In this document: piece after piece, positions 1-12,000 of the stretch
How positions within the stretch are numbered: position 1 is the first letter of the stretch
Layout of the letters: each line of letters starts with the position of its first letter
From: Corythoichthys intestinalis
Lineage: Eukaryota; Chordata; Actinopteri; Syngnathiformes; Syngnathidae
Reading direction: 5' to 3'
NCBI RefSeq assembly: GCF_030265065.1
Contig: NC_080400.1
Location: 51,445,001-51,509,000, forward strand
DNA: 64,000 nt
The notes under the pieces: generated by a model
Told to the model about the DNA's origin: nothing
Databases searched by the model: none
Seen by the model: only the letters and a program-made list of their open reading frames with translations
Translations under genes and position numbers: made by a program

Positions 1-1
1 G

Positions 2-445
2 GACTACTGCAACGGTATATTTACAGGTCTTGATAAAAAATCAGTCAGGAAGCTGCAGCTAGTACAGAATGCTGCAGCCAGAGTCCTCACAAATACAAGG
101 AAGCTGGACCACATTACACCGGTTTTGAAATCGCTACACTGGCTTCCAGTGAGTCAAAGGATAGACTATAAAATACTACTGCTCGTCTACAAAACACTTA
201 ATGGCCTTGGACCAAAATACATGCTTGACTTGTTAGATTCCTATGAGACATCTAGACCCCTAAGGTCGTCTGGAACGGGTCTTCTGCATGTTCCAAGAAC
301 AAGAACCAAGCAGGGTGAGGCAGCATTTAGTTATTATGCTCCTCACCTCTGGAACAAGTTACCCGAACGTCTGAAGTATGCTCAAACCGTTAGCTCCTTT
401 AAATCAGGGCTAAAAACGCTTTTGTTTAGCACTGCATATCCATAA
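2..445 (+). pseudogene. L2-type LINE ORF2, C-terminal fragment
   Basis: An open frame of about 147 residues runs from the window edge to a stop at 445. It has the motifs found downstream of the reverse transcriptase in fish L2-like ORF2 proteins: DYCN, LQLVQNAAAR, LHWLPV, KILLLVYK and a terminal FSTAYP-like end. The same region of another L2-type LINE lies on the minus strand at 16200-16649, and the two are clearly related but not close copies. This part does not contain the catalytic reverse transcriptase motifs. No internal stop is visible in the part present. It is a 3' remnant, not a host gene. Confidence 0.75.
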
Positions 446-568
446 CTGTCTATATATTTCAATCTACCTGCCTTCTATTCCTCTTGTGCTTATCTCCATT
501 GCTGATTTCAATGATTATTATTAGTAGTAGTTTTTGCTTTATTTCTATTTTTGTTTTATTTTCATTTA

Positions 569-1436
569 CAGTGATACCTCGGCTCACGAACGCTTAAGCT
601 CACGAACTTTTCGCCTCAAGAACATTAAATTCGCGAGCATATAGTCTCTGCTGGCGAACTAGTTTTCGGCGGACGAACCAAGCCACGCGGTCGGACAGCG
701 CCACGAGAAGCTGACGCACGCTCACGGCGTCCCAGTTCGTCCCCTCCCTTTCGTTGAGTGCGGACGTGGTTTGTGTTTGATAGACATTTTGGACCATATT
801 GAGTGTACTTTTGCTATTATGGGACCGAAAAAGAGTTACATACAGTCCTTATGGAAGGTGACTCGTGTTACCAATTCGCCCTCGACTGGTAATTGGCGGT
901 GCTTTCAGCTTCCCACCGTCGTGAGAAGTGGACCGGCGAGTCACGTTGGCTCGTTGTCGTCGGTTGTCTTCGGTGCGCCCGATGGCGGCTTGCATACAAA
1001 CACCCAGAGGTGTCGGATGGCTTTTTGTGGGCACTTTTATTAACAACCAAAAGCATGCGGGGGGCACAGCAGTGGAGTCTACGCTAACTGCGCACTTTGC
1101 CGGTAACACTCTCCTTCCAAACAGTAACTCCCTCCCTCCTCCTCCCACTCCTCCCACTCCCATACCATCGCAAAGGTAAATAAAACAACTTTATTATACA
1201 GTACAGTTTATTTCTTTAATTATAATACAATAGCACACTTATTATACATAAAATAAGGTATATTTTTGTGTAGTTTTAAGGCTTATTTAGTAGAAAATTA
1301 TGTTTTATGGGGACCTGGGAACGGATTATTCTCATTTTAATGGTTTCTTATGGGAAATAAATGTTCGGAAGACGAACTTTTCGCCTCACGCACACTTTCT
1401 GGGAACCAATTATGTTCGTGAGCTGAGGTATCACTG
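569..1436 (+). mobile_element. Tigger/pogo-like non-autonomous DNA transposon
   Basis: The ends are inverted repeats of about 24 bp (CAGTGATACCTCGGCTCACG at the left, its near complement at the right). The element is flanked by a TA on both sides (567-568 and 1437-1438), the target of the Tc1/mariner-pogo group. The subterminal GAACTTTTCGCCTC motif occurs near both ends. At 868 bp it is too short for a full transposase. A short MGPKK start at about 819, the usual beginning of Tigger transposases, suggests an internally deleted derivative. It sits in the 3' UTR of the L2 fragment and is therefore younger than it. Confidence 0.8.
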
Positions 1437-1587
1437 TATTTATTTTTATTCTGTGATTAAATGCGATCTTTTGTCTTGGTTTTTACGCTGTGTTGATTTA
1501 AATGTGATTTTTATGGTTTTCATGTGATGTAAAGCACTTTGAATTGCCTTGTGTTGAATTGTGCTATATAAATTTGCCTTTGCCTTC

Positions 1588-2806
1588 AAGTTTCTACGGA
1601 GGTAAAAAAAAATTCCAGTGGAAAATTCTTTGAGGATAACGGAATTTTATCTGGCATTATTTAGAGGAAGCCTATATGATTGCAGTTCTGTCTTTCCATT
1701 CTACGAGTTAAAATCTCATCGGTTTTTGGCCACATTCACTGGACACTTATAGGATGTGCACACTTGGGAAACCACAATATTACTACTTTTTTGTTTTTAA
1801 TTATTTTTTTAACTTCCCCTCTTTTTTTGTTAATTGATTTTGCAGGTTATAGGACATATTAATCGTGAACACTTTTAAATAATTAGTTTCACTTTTTATT
1901 TAACAAATACATTTGATCAGACATGGAGGACTTTTTATATCCAGTTTAAAAATACAATGTCAGTAGCAAACTTTTTTCTTTTTTTTACTCATGTTTGGTC
2001 AAAAAACAATTCATGTATAATCCAACAAATGACAGATACACCTTTTAATCAGCTAAATTTGAACAATTTGAAGATAAAAAAAAGTCCCTCAATAAAAGAT
2101 GATGAATACACCAGGAAAATGGGTATGTTCTTTCTGTTTTTGCGGTAGACCCAATTTTTTGCTCAAGACTGTCAAGTGAGTGAGTGTAGCCTCAGGTTTT
2201 TAATAAATTATTTGTGAAACTAATGTTTAATAATAGAAATATAAAACAATTTAAAAAATAACTACTGATTTGCTGCTGTGTGGGAGTCTGGCCTCCTTGG
2301 GGCAGTGTGGCGCATATATTATTAAAGTCAAGATTTAATTTTGTTAATTTAACTAATTTTTCAAATATTACGAGGAATATAAGTTTGAAGCAGTGTGGTA
2401 TCACCTGTCTTTATGCTTTACTACAGCGTTTGTTTGTAAATATTCTTTATTTGAAGGTGAACACCACCATAATTTCTGCTGCTACAGCGTTTTATTTTAT
2501 TTACTTTTTTTTAGGTGTTGAAATAAAGTTGATGTTTTTTTTACTTTACAAAATGTGCTTTTTTTTTTTTTTTTTTTTTTTTTACCCTAAGTGTAACCTT
2601 TCAGTTTTCTGTCAATTTCAACATTTAGATATGTATTTTTTAAAAAAAGACAACCGACATACTAGAAATAACATAGAACCTGTTTATTAAATTCAAAAGT
2701 GAGATTAAAGTGAGATAATGCTGAAAAATCAAAATGCCGTTGTGGTAAAAGACTTAACAATGTCAACAATTTTTTTATCAAACATTAACAAATGAACAAC
2801 ATTGAA
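1588..2806. other. Start of tandem unit A: AT-rich 3' flank of Ig gene 1
   Basis: This stretch is AT-rich and non-coding, with poly-T runs (for example near 2563-2583). It matches the start of unit D (47062-48340) almost base for base and units B and C more loosely. I see no gene here. The short open frames are not conserved as protein. Confidence 0.75.
2683..2688 (-). terminator. Candidate polyadenylation signal of Ig gene 1
   Basis: AATAAA on the minus strand, about 120 bp past the stop codon of the gene at 2807-3658. The same signal occurs in unit D (48213-48218). Units B and C have ATTAAA at the matching place (29458-29463 and 39273-39278). Confidence 0.5.
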
Positions 2807-3658
2807 TTATTTTTCCATTTCAATGTCCTGGGGTTGCTCTTTTCGTTTGCGGTAGAGGAATATGGCAAGGACAACTATGACAATGAAGAGTGTGGTGATA
2901 GTGACAACGATTGCAGCGACTGCAGTGGTTGTCAGCAATCGTGGACTGCTCACACTGTTGTCCTGCAGTGAACAGTCCAGGTGAAGGTCACAGTGTTTGG
3001 TGCCCACCATACTTTCCACCGTGCAGCGATAGCTTCCACACTCCCGCTCGGTGATGTTGAAATGCAAGGTGGCTCCTGTGGGGTCCACAGTGGCCTGAGG
3101 AGGCAAGACCTTATTTCCACTGGTCTTGGACCAGATGTAATGCAAAGGTGGGGTGCCTTGCAGAGAGCTGCATTTCAGCGTCATACTGTTGTCTTCTTCG
3201 TCCACACTGCAGAGAGGCTGACTGGGTGCCTCTATGACTGTCAGGTCTAAGATCTTCTTGTCCAGTTCTGGTAACTTCTTCACCAGACAGCGGTACATCT
3301 CCGTGTCTGACGGACGTACATCTTTGATGATGATAGACGCGTCTCCGTTTTGGGGATCGGCTGACGTGAAGTGGACCCTCCCTTCCATTGGTTTGTACAA
3401 ATCGGAATACAAGCGGCCGCCAGTAAACCAAATGATGGGTTGCTCCTCTCGGTCTGCAGACTCAATACTCCACGAGACCTCCGTGTACTGCTGAGAGTCC
3501 ACGGTGTGAGTGTACACACAGGGTAGCTGGACACTTGACCCCCTGGCGACGTAGTAGTGGTTCATTTCCTTCTGGATTTCCAGAGGGCATGCTGGACAAA
3601 TGTTGAAAAACACTCCCAGGAGGACAGAAGGCCAAAGGAAGTGCCACATCATCGCCAT
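2807..3658 (-). CDS. CAR/CTX-like two-Ig-domain membrane protein, copy 1
   Basis: The frame encodes 283 residues. A signal peptide covers about residues 1-25 (hydrophobic WPSVLLGVFFNIC). A V-type Ig domain follows (about 30-140) with Cys47, Trp63 and the DTEMYRC motif ending at Cys124. A second Ig domain (about 147-229) has Cys150, Cys163, Cys212 and Cys223/229, the extra cysteine pair known from the second domain of CAR and its relatives. An NIT glycosylation site lies at 201. A membrane helix (about 241-268) leads to a short basic tail ending MEK, with no PDZ-binding end. The family comprises cell-adhesion and surface-recognition proteins. All coding sequence is in one exon, unlike the multi-exon CAR genes I know. 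The start is the first ATG after a splice acceptor. Exact orthology is uncertain. Confidence 0.85.
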   Translation of the reverse strand: MAMMWHFLWPSVLLGVFFNICPACPLEIQKEMNHYYVARGSSVQLPCVYTHTVDSQQYTEVSWSIESADREEQPIIWFTGGRLYSDLYKPMEGRVHFTSADPQNGDASIIIKDVRPSDTEMYRCLVKKLPELDKKILDLTVIEAPSQPLCSVDEEDNSMTLKCSSLQGTPPLHYIWSKTSGNKVLPPQATVDPTGATLHFNITERECGSYRCTVESMVGTKHCDLHLDCSLQDNSVSSPRLLTTTAVAAIVVTITTLFIVIVVLAIFLYRKRKEQPQDIEMEK

Positions 3659-3666
3659 GTATACAC

Positions 3667-4379
3667 CTGCAAGTAAAAGACAAAAACATACTGGAATTAA
3701 TCAAACACATTTTAGGATTTTTTTTTTTCCTATCACTATAAAGCAGGGGTGGGCAAACCGGTCCTCGAGGGCCGCAGTGGGTCCTGGTCTTTGTTCCAAC
3801 TGATTCAGCACACACAGTATAACCAATGAGGTTTCAGTGGAAACAAGGAGCACCTGACTGCAATCAACTGATTGCACTTGTAAGAAACCAGATTGGTGAA
3901 AGGCTGTCCTCATGATGGGTATGAACAAAAACCCGCATCCACTGCGGCCCTTTGTGGAATTAATTGCCCACCCCTGCTATAAAGCATAGACTTCACATCA
4001 GCAATCATGTTTTCATTATAAATGTAAAAAACAATGGAAAACAGAATAACACTGACATCAGTTAAATGTATTTTACCTCGATCCAAGTTTAAATGTTTTC
4101 AATCAGTCATGTTTACTCTTTAAATAAAAACTATACAATTGAAGACAGCAATTTTTTTTCCCAAGTGTTAAAATAAATGGAAAACACAAACACTGCCACA
4201 ATAACATGTTTTTTGCATGATTACAAGTATAAAAGTTATCAGTCATCAATGCTTAGACTATCAAATGAAATTAAAAGAAAAAAAGTTAACACTGCACTAT
4301 TCAGCTTATGTGGAAACATGATCAATATAAAACACCACAATTCCAATGTCTCTCAAAACAAGTAAATAGGATTTCTTAC
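3667..4379 (-). other. Intron in the 5' UTR of Ig gene 1
   Basis: On the minus strand a donor AAGCAA/GTAAG ends the upstream exon at 4380, and an acceptor TTTTACTTGCAG/GT opens the coding exon at 3666, eight bases before the ATG. The same pair of sites exists in all four copies. Exon 1 would then run from about 4450 to 4380 and be non-coding. The intron houses the 233-bp hAT MITE. Confidence 0.65.
3744..3976. mobile_element. hAT-type MITE (233 bp) in the intron of Ig gene 1
   Basis: Inverted ends CAGGGGTGGGCAA ... TTGCCCACCCCTG are flanked by an exact 8-bp duplication CTATAAAG (3736-3743 and 3977-3984), the hAT signature. The same insertion at the same place is in unit D (49279-49511). Unit C has the empty site (CACTATAAAGCATAGACTT near 40330). 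A third member, in the other orientation, lies in the copia element at 54543-54775. Confidence 0.85.
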
Positions 4380-4473
4380 TTGCTTATCTTTAGGAAGGAA
4401 GATGCACACCAACGACAGCAACACTTGTCTGCTTCTTTGGCATTTGGAGTAGTAATTCATCACGAAAAAGCAA

Positions 4474-4538
4474 TTTATATCGGAAAGAGAAGATCAAAGC
4501 ATCAAAGAGTTGAAAGGGCTCCTCTCATCGTGACGTCA
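4474..4538 (-). promoter_or_regulatory. Promoter of Ig gene 1: TATA box and CRE
   Basis: Read on the minus strand, a full palindromic CRE (TGACGTCA, 4531-4538) precedes a TATA-like ATATAAA (4474-4480) by about 50 bp. Exon 1 and its GTAAG donor follow. The arrangement recurs in unit B (30831-30894) and unit D (50008-50070), and with a changed CRE in unit C. CREs bind ATF/CREB-type factors; activity here is inferred. Confidence 0.6.
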
Positions 4539-4566
4539 TGCTATTTGTTGACACGCCTCTGCCGCC

Positions 4567-4647
4567 ATGACAGACGGCTTCGTGTACCGCGACTTCCGCT
4601 TTACTTCCGTACTTGCGCTCGCGTTTTCCGGTTTACACGTGCTCTAA
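4567..4647 (+). CDS. Short open frame with strong Kozak context, divergent from Ig gene 1
   Basis: GCCGCCATGA opens a 26-residue frame (MTDGFVYRDF...SGLHVL) running away from the Ig promoter on the opposite strand. Unit D has the same frame with the same length (50099-50179) and only a few replacements. Unit B has its start but a LINE cuts it. Unit C differs. It could be the first exon of a divergent transcript or chance. I recognise no family. Confidence 0.25.
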   Translation: MTDGFVYRDFRFTSVLALAFSGLHVL

Positions 4648-5249
4648 ACGTCGACACTAGGACGAATAATGGCCTTGTATCAAAAATTTGTCGCAAAATA
4701 CCCAGGAGAAAATTATCTGTCCTAGTATAGACGTCAGGGCCATGGGTTTTCCTGTTTACACCACATACACCTCCAACAGACAAACAAAAACGCTTAGAAG
4801 AAACATGACAATGCACAAAGTGATCGCATGAAAACTTCAAGTCAAGGTTATTTGTATCATAGCCACTACTTTTCACAATGTCGTACTTTTTAATTCTATA
4901 CGTATGACAATCAGTCTGTATATTTTTTAAGCAGTTGCATGGTCATGGTCTAATTTAACCAAAGGAGGGCGACATAACGAACTCAAAACTTTCTTTACTC
5001 GCGAAATATTTTTATCTTTGCATTCAGCCACCCCAACACACACATACACCGACGCACCCACTGTTTTACAATCACGGGGCTTTTCAAAGAAATGTCAAAT
5101 CTCTCAATCTGACTCCAAATTAAGGGATTTTTTTTTCTTATTAAACAGCTTCAGAGACCTATACCCAAGAAGAAACTCATTCATCCAATGTTCAAAACAA
5201 GATTTAGTTTGAAAGTATCTGCATTTGTGAAGAAAAAAAATCACATTGA
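4648..5249. other. Intergenic part of unit A
   Basis: Non-coding sequence shared with units B (about 32800-33480) and D (about 50180-50790) but missing from unit C. It includes a short CA-rich stretch near 5036-5050. I see no gene. Confidence 0.6.
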
Positions 5250-5510
5250 TCACATAAACAAATATTTATTTGTGCCAAACATTTCAAACTTAATTGAATC
5301 TACTGTCCACTTTGAAAGATCAATTTGTTTGGACTGAAACCAGCTCCGCGTATTCCTCCAGAACAATTGCACTATATCACACTGAAAAAACAAATGTTCA
5401 AGATTATCAATGTCATTTTCAAAAAAACACAAAACAATTGTGCACAAAATTAAAGATTTAAGTTGCCGGGAGTCTATGACCTGTTTGTTGCACACATATA
5501 GGCTGATATT
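5250..5510 (-). mobile_element. L1/Tx1-like LINE fragment (C-terminal zinc region)
   Basis: On the minus strand an open frame contains NLEHLFFQCDIVQLFW, the pattern found at the C-terminal end of many L1/Tx1-type ORF2 proteins (HLFF.C...FW). Only about 80 residues remain, with no reverse transcriptase visible. Copies of the same remnant sit in unit B (about 33480-33720) and unit D (50792-51118), so it was already part of the unit before it multiplied. The family assignment rests on this motif alone. Confidence 0.45.
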
Positions 5511-5699
5511 TGTTTAATCAGAAAATACGTTTTCTAAAGTTAAGCATTTTAAATTCACTTCTGATGGCACTAATAGCCTATCAGCCCATAGAGAGCACCC
5601 ATGAATAGACAATAATAGCACTTTCAGTAGTGGATGCTGAATTCCTTACAAACACTGCAAGTCAAGTATTATTTATGTTCATGGCCCTCAATCACAACA

Positions 5700-7145
<1,446 letters not shown>

Positions 7146-7219
7146 TATATAGCAATGGCTGTATTGTGAGATGGTGACCCGGCTGATGTCACATTCGCAT
7201 TCTTCCTCAATCCAGGAAG

Positions 7220-7673
7220 TGTGAGATGTGCTTTAATGCTTTTGCACAATAACAGTATTAACAATATTCACAATAATAGTAAATGCAATAATGTGTGTTT
7301 AAAACTAGGTGTTATGATTGTTTTCTCTATTCACTTATGCTTTTTAGTGTTTACACAATGGAGTAAAGTTTCTGTTTTCAGTAAATGTCACCATAATGTT
7401 TCATTCTGGTTTCTGTTCTCAGTAAATGATACCATCTCGATAAAACAAAACTTACGCATGTGCAATGAATGCTCTCCAACTCCTTAATAAAAGGCTGGCG
7501 CTTCTCAGGGGAGGGTTTAGATAAGCTTGTTGCGTCCCCCACGGCACGCATCAATCTTTCTCCTGACGGCCGTCAGTGTTAAAAGCTTTATTTTCGTCTC
7601 AAGTCTGATTCTCTCTCCGCCCTCCTCTAGGTCTTTATTATTTTGCTAGATACAAGTAAGTTTAGACCCAACA
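7220..7673 (+). mobile_element. Solo LTR, probably of a class I endogenous retrovirus
   Basis: A 454-bp insertion begins TGTGAGATG and ends ACCCAACA, with a 4-bp duplication GAAG on both sides (7216-7219 and 7674-7677). It contains a TATA-like motif and AATAAA near 7485. Unit D has the unoccupied site at about 56691-56705. A TG...CA body with a 4-bp duplication and no internal genes points to a fossil solo LTR. The retroviral class is an inference. Confidence 0.65.
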
Positions 7674-7727
7674 GAAGTCACTAATTTCCATGGCGCGGGA
7701 TTAAAAAAATTGAATAAGGCGGAAAAC

Positions 7728-8335
7728 ACAGACAAGACTGAAAAAGCAGTTTCTGCTCTTGCACACCTCTTTAAAAGAAACTGCTGTATTTTAAGCCAAA
7801 ACAAGTGTTGTGTTTGATAGAACTATATGTCTATATGCTGCCATAGCAGATTCATGGCACATTAAGCCCCGGAACCATTTTTAATTTGTCCGTTTTACCC
7901 CAGAAGCCCCCGTTTACAGACGTCGCCCAATTGCTTTTGTTTCCACCCAGCAATAAAACGAAGGTAATTAATTATATTTTTATTCAAAATGTCTATCATT
8001 TTTAGCTTAGAAACATTAATTGGTGTCTAATATTTTTTTTTTTTTTTTTTTAAACGACTTTAAAAATTATTCACTCGCATATTTCAAACTTTTAAACAAA
8101 TTACGTCACAATGAAAAAAATGGTGTCTGTAAAAAAAATCACAGATATCTACCTCATAACTGTCGCTTAATTGTATTTTTTTGTTACTGTCACATTTTCT
8201 CTGATATGTTAGATGATAATCGATCCAAACAAACAAACAAACAAAAAAAACGTTTAAAAGGGTAAATATATGAAAAAGAACATTTCGACCACTCTTTGAT
8301 GTTTGCGATTTCTGCATCGCGACCCTTGTTATATT
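7728..8335. other. Element-derived non-coding sequence, unit A
   Basis: AT-rich sequence between the left GGCGGAAAACA end and the BEL element, shared with unit D (56750-57092 and 58608-58900). It contains poly-T and CAAA runs. No gene is visible. Confidence 0.55.
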
Positions 8336-8340
8336 ATCAT

Positions 8341-8989
8341 TGTTATGTCCTCTGGTCTTATGTTGACTACTTTTTGGGTTTAATTTCTTTCTAAGATTGT
8401 ACATTGTTCATCCGTCCACAGGATGTCGCTATTCTAACTCAGAATCTTAAGTTTTTCTTTGGTATTGCTGTTTGCGCTCGGCTTCCCCTAGTGGCGACTT
8501 GCTGTAAGCAGCAGGCAGAAAGAACTTTTTATTTCAGTTGGAAAAGAGGCCTTGAGGTGTTAAGACGTTGCACACCTCCTCTGCACCATACATCGTTGGG
8601 AACCCTTGACAAAACAAAATCTGTAAGTTTGTACGTTTTAACAGTGGGTTAGATGTAATTTTGGTGTGTCTATTCTGTTATTTTGTTGTTATTTATGTGG
8701 CGCGAACCCACACGTTTTTGTGCTAAGCTAAAGTAGCCACTTCATTTCATTTGCTCATAATGGAGCCAGTTTTCTGTTATTTACATAAACATGTTATTGT
8801 ATAGAACCTTTTATTTTGTGTATAACATTGGTGTTTTATGTATGTTTCAGTTTTACCACACACACACACGCACACGCACGTTCACGCGAAGAAATAAATG
8901 AGAGGAAGGAGTTTGGGCCTCCATTTTTCTTTGTTGGTTTAGCTCGCTGCCAAAGTCGAGTAGCCATACGCTCGGCTGAGGGCAGAAGA
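8341..8989 (+). repeat. 5' LTR of the BEL/Pao element
   Basis: 649 bp, begins TGTTATGTCCTCTGG and ends GGGCAGAAGA. It includes a CA-rich stretch (about 8857-8880). It reads as identical to the 3' LTR. Confidence 0.9.
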
Positions 8990-9022
8990 GTAAAAAGATT
9001 TTCAACACATCAAGCACCCAAG

Positions 9023-12000
9023 ATGTCTCAGCAAGAAGTTTCACCACCTATCAGCCAAGTGGTCACCAGGTCGGAGGCCAGTCATTCTCATTCTTCACGC
9101 CGGTCCAGAACGAGTCAAGCTGCTGCACAAGCACGAGCAGACGCCGAAGCTGCCTACGCCAGAGCACGGTACGCCAAACGCCAAATCGACATGGAGGTCG
9201 AGAAGGCACGCATCGAGGCAACACTACACGCTCTGAAGACGGAAGGTGAAGCAGAAGCAGCGCTCGCCGCAGCTAAAGTTTGGGAGGCGACTTTCGAAGA
9301 AGAGGAGCGCGCCAAAGTCGACCTCAGCGAGCAAGGGGTATTTTCCAAGACACCCCCCTCCATCAGGCGTGCACAAGAGTATGTGCATGCTCACTTTGAC
9401 GACCAGCGTGTGCAAGCAGATGGCACACAAACGCCAAACACTGAGCACCTGGTTAGGCACAATGACTCTCAACAACCAGAAAATAGCCCAAAATCAGCTG
9501 GTGCTTTTCCACATGTGCGTCACATCGACATCGCTGACGAAGAGCATCTCCAATCTCATCGTGCGAGAACGGACATCTCACACCAGCCTACACCTTCAGC
9601 AACCCCACAAAGTGAACTGTCCAATTTAGCAGCCTATCTAGCACGGCGTGATCTGCTGACATCGGGGTTCAAGGTTTTCGACAACCGGCCAGAGTCCTAC
9701 CTGTCCTGGAAGTCCATGTTCTGCAACGCGACGGAAGGCCTCAATCTCAAGCCCAGCGAAGAGCTCGACCTTCTCACCAAGTGGCTCGGCGGGGAGTCTC
9801 TTCAACACGCTCAGAGGATCAGGGCGGTCCACGTGAGTAATCCACAGGCAGGTCTCCAACGTCTGTGGCAGCGGCTAGACAAGACTTATGGCTCTCCAGA
9901 GGTAATTGAATCCTCACTCTTCCAACGGTTGCAGACTTTTCCAAGAATCTCCAACAAAGACACTCACTTACTGCAGGAGCTTGCTGATCTTCTGTTAGAG
10001 CTATCGTATGCCAAAAGTGAAAGTTATTTGCCGGGTCTTAGCTTTCTCGACACACCAAGGGGCATAAACCCGATAGTTGAAAAACTCCCATATGGACTCC
10101 AGGAGTCATGGGTTACACAAGGTACCAAATACAAAAGGGAAAACGGTGCAGTCTATCCACCTTTTTCGTATTTTGTGCGGTTCGTAAATGACTACGCTGA
10201 AATGAGAACAGACCCTAGCTTTATGTTACAGTGTTCAAACGTAATAAATCCAAGGGTTGATAAGACATCAGTAAGACGAGACAAATACAGAGTTCCATTG
10301 GCGGTGAATAAAATAGAGATCAGTCCGGCTAAATTGACAGCACTCGATCCAGACAAACAATGTCCTATCCACCAAAAACCACATTCACTCGTCAAATGCA
10401 GGGGGTTTAGAATGAAAACACTAGACGAAAGAAAGAACATTCTCAAAGAGCACGCCATTTGTTTTAAATGTTGTGCGTCCACAAATCACAGGGCTCGAGA
10501 CTGTAAAGCTATTATCCAATGCTCAGAATGTGATAGCGATGCTCATGTGTCTGCCATGCATGTCGGTCCACCTCCATGGACACCTCAAGACTTTAATCCC
10601 CCAACCCAGAGTCACGGCGGGGAGTCTGAGGGCCCAAATCCTGTGAACACAGCCAGTTGCACAGAAGTATGTGGGCAAGGCGTAAAAGGAAAATCATGCT
10701 CAAAGATCTGTTTAGTTAATGTATATCGCCGAACTTCTCCAGAAAAGAAAAAGAGGGTATATGCCATGTTGGATGATCAGAGCAATTCATCCTTAGCCAG
10801 ATCTGCGTTTTTTGACATGTTTAATGTGCAAGGTACCATATTCCCATACACCATGAGAACATGTGCAGGTTTATCAGAGACACAAGGTCGTAAAGCTGAT
10901 GGCTTTGTTGTAGAAGATGTAGATGGTAAGGTCTCCATGATGCTGCCTACAATAACAGAATGTGATCAGATTCCAGATAATAGAGACGAAATTCCCAGCC
11001 CTGAGGTAGCAGCAGCTCACCCTCATTTGCGATCAATCGCTTCACAGATTCCTCCTCTCGACCCATCGGCAGACATTCTTCTGCTCCTGGGAAGGGACAT
11101 CATTCAGGCTCATAAAGTTCGTGGTCAGGTAAATGGGCCAAACAATGCACCTCATGCCCAGCGTCTCGATTTAGGATGGGTTGTCATAGGTGATGTCTGT
11201 CTCTCTGGAGCTCATAAACCCACATTGAACTCATTTAAGACGAACGTTCTAAACAGTGGACGTCCCACGTTCCTCAGTCCTTGCGAAAACACAATCGTTA
11301 TCAAAGAGAAATACACCAAAAACGATCCACTAAACACACAAGCGGAACTAGGACAACATATTTTCCAACAAACAACAAATGACGACAAAGTTGCACTTTC
11401 GGCAGAAGATGCGTTGTTCCTAGACATTATGCACAACAACTTTGCTAAAGATGAGGCGAATAACTGGGTAGCTCCACTTCCATTCCGCTCACCTAGGCGG
11501 CGCCTACCTGACAATCGGCAGCAGGCCTACAATCGTTTAATGTCGCTCCGCAAAACGCTGAGAAGAAAACCTGAAATGAGAGCGCATTACGCTGAGTTTA
11601 TGGAGAAAATATTCAGCAAGGGCCATGCCGAACCAGCGCCCGCACTGGCGCCAGATCAAGAGTGCTGGTATCTCCCTAGTTTTGGCGTTTACCACCCGCA
11701 AAAGCCAGAAAAAATTAGGGTAGTCTTTGATTCGAGTGCTCAACTTGACAATGTTTCTCTCAATGACGTGCTCCTCAAGGGACCAGATCTTAACAACACT
11801 CTCGTAGGAGTTCTGATGCGGTTTAGGTCCGACCCATACGCCGTTATGGCAGATGTGGAGCATATGTTTCACAACTTTATAGTACGAGAAGACCACCGTA
11901 ACTACCTTCGTTTCTTGTGGTTCCAAAATCATGACCTTGATGGAAAAGTGCAAGAATTTAGGATGACTGTCCATGTGTTTGGTAATTGTCCTTCCCCATC

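Larger units (their letters stand above)
1..1587 (+). mobile_element. L2-type LINE, 3' portion, split by a Tigger-like MITE
   Basis: The left edge of the window lies inside a LINE. Bases 2-445 encode the C-terminal part of its ORF2. A short 3' UTR follows, is interrupted at 569-1436, and resumes at 1439-1587. It ends in a TGTAAAGCACTTTG / GCTATATAAAT tail running into a TTTGCC-type repeat, typical of fish L2/CR1-like LINEs. The junction near 1588 meets sequence that also starts unit D at about 47062, so the LINE inserted at the edge of unit A. Its 5' end lies outside the window. Confidence 0.75.

Noticed and set aside
2981-3494. Plus-strand open frames across the Ig genes (also 29749-30256, 39361-40108, 48518-49031)
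   Set aside because: They are antisense to the conserved Ig coding frame, change where that frame is constrained, and have no motifs of their own. Their presence in every copy follows from the duplication.
8816-9022. Extension of the BEL polyprotein frame upstream into the 5' LTR
   Set aside because: The frame is open there by chance. The same start occurs in the 3' LTR. The ATG at 9023 is the natural gag start.
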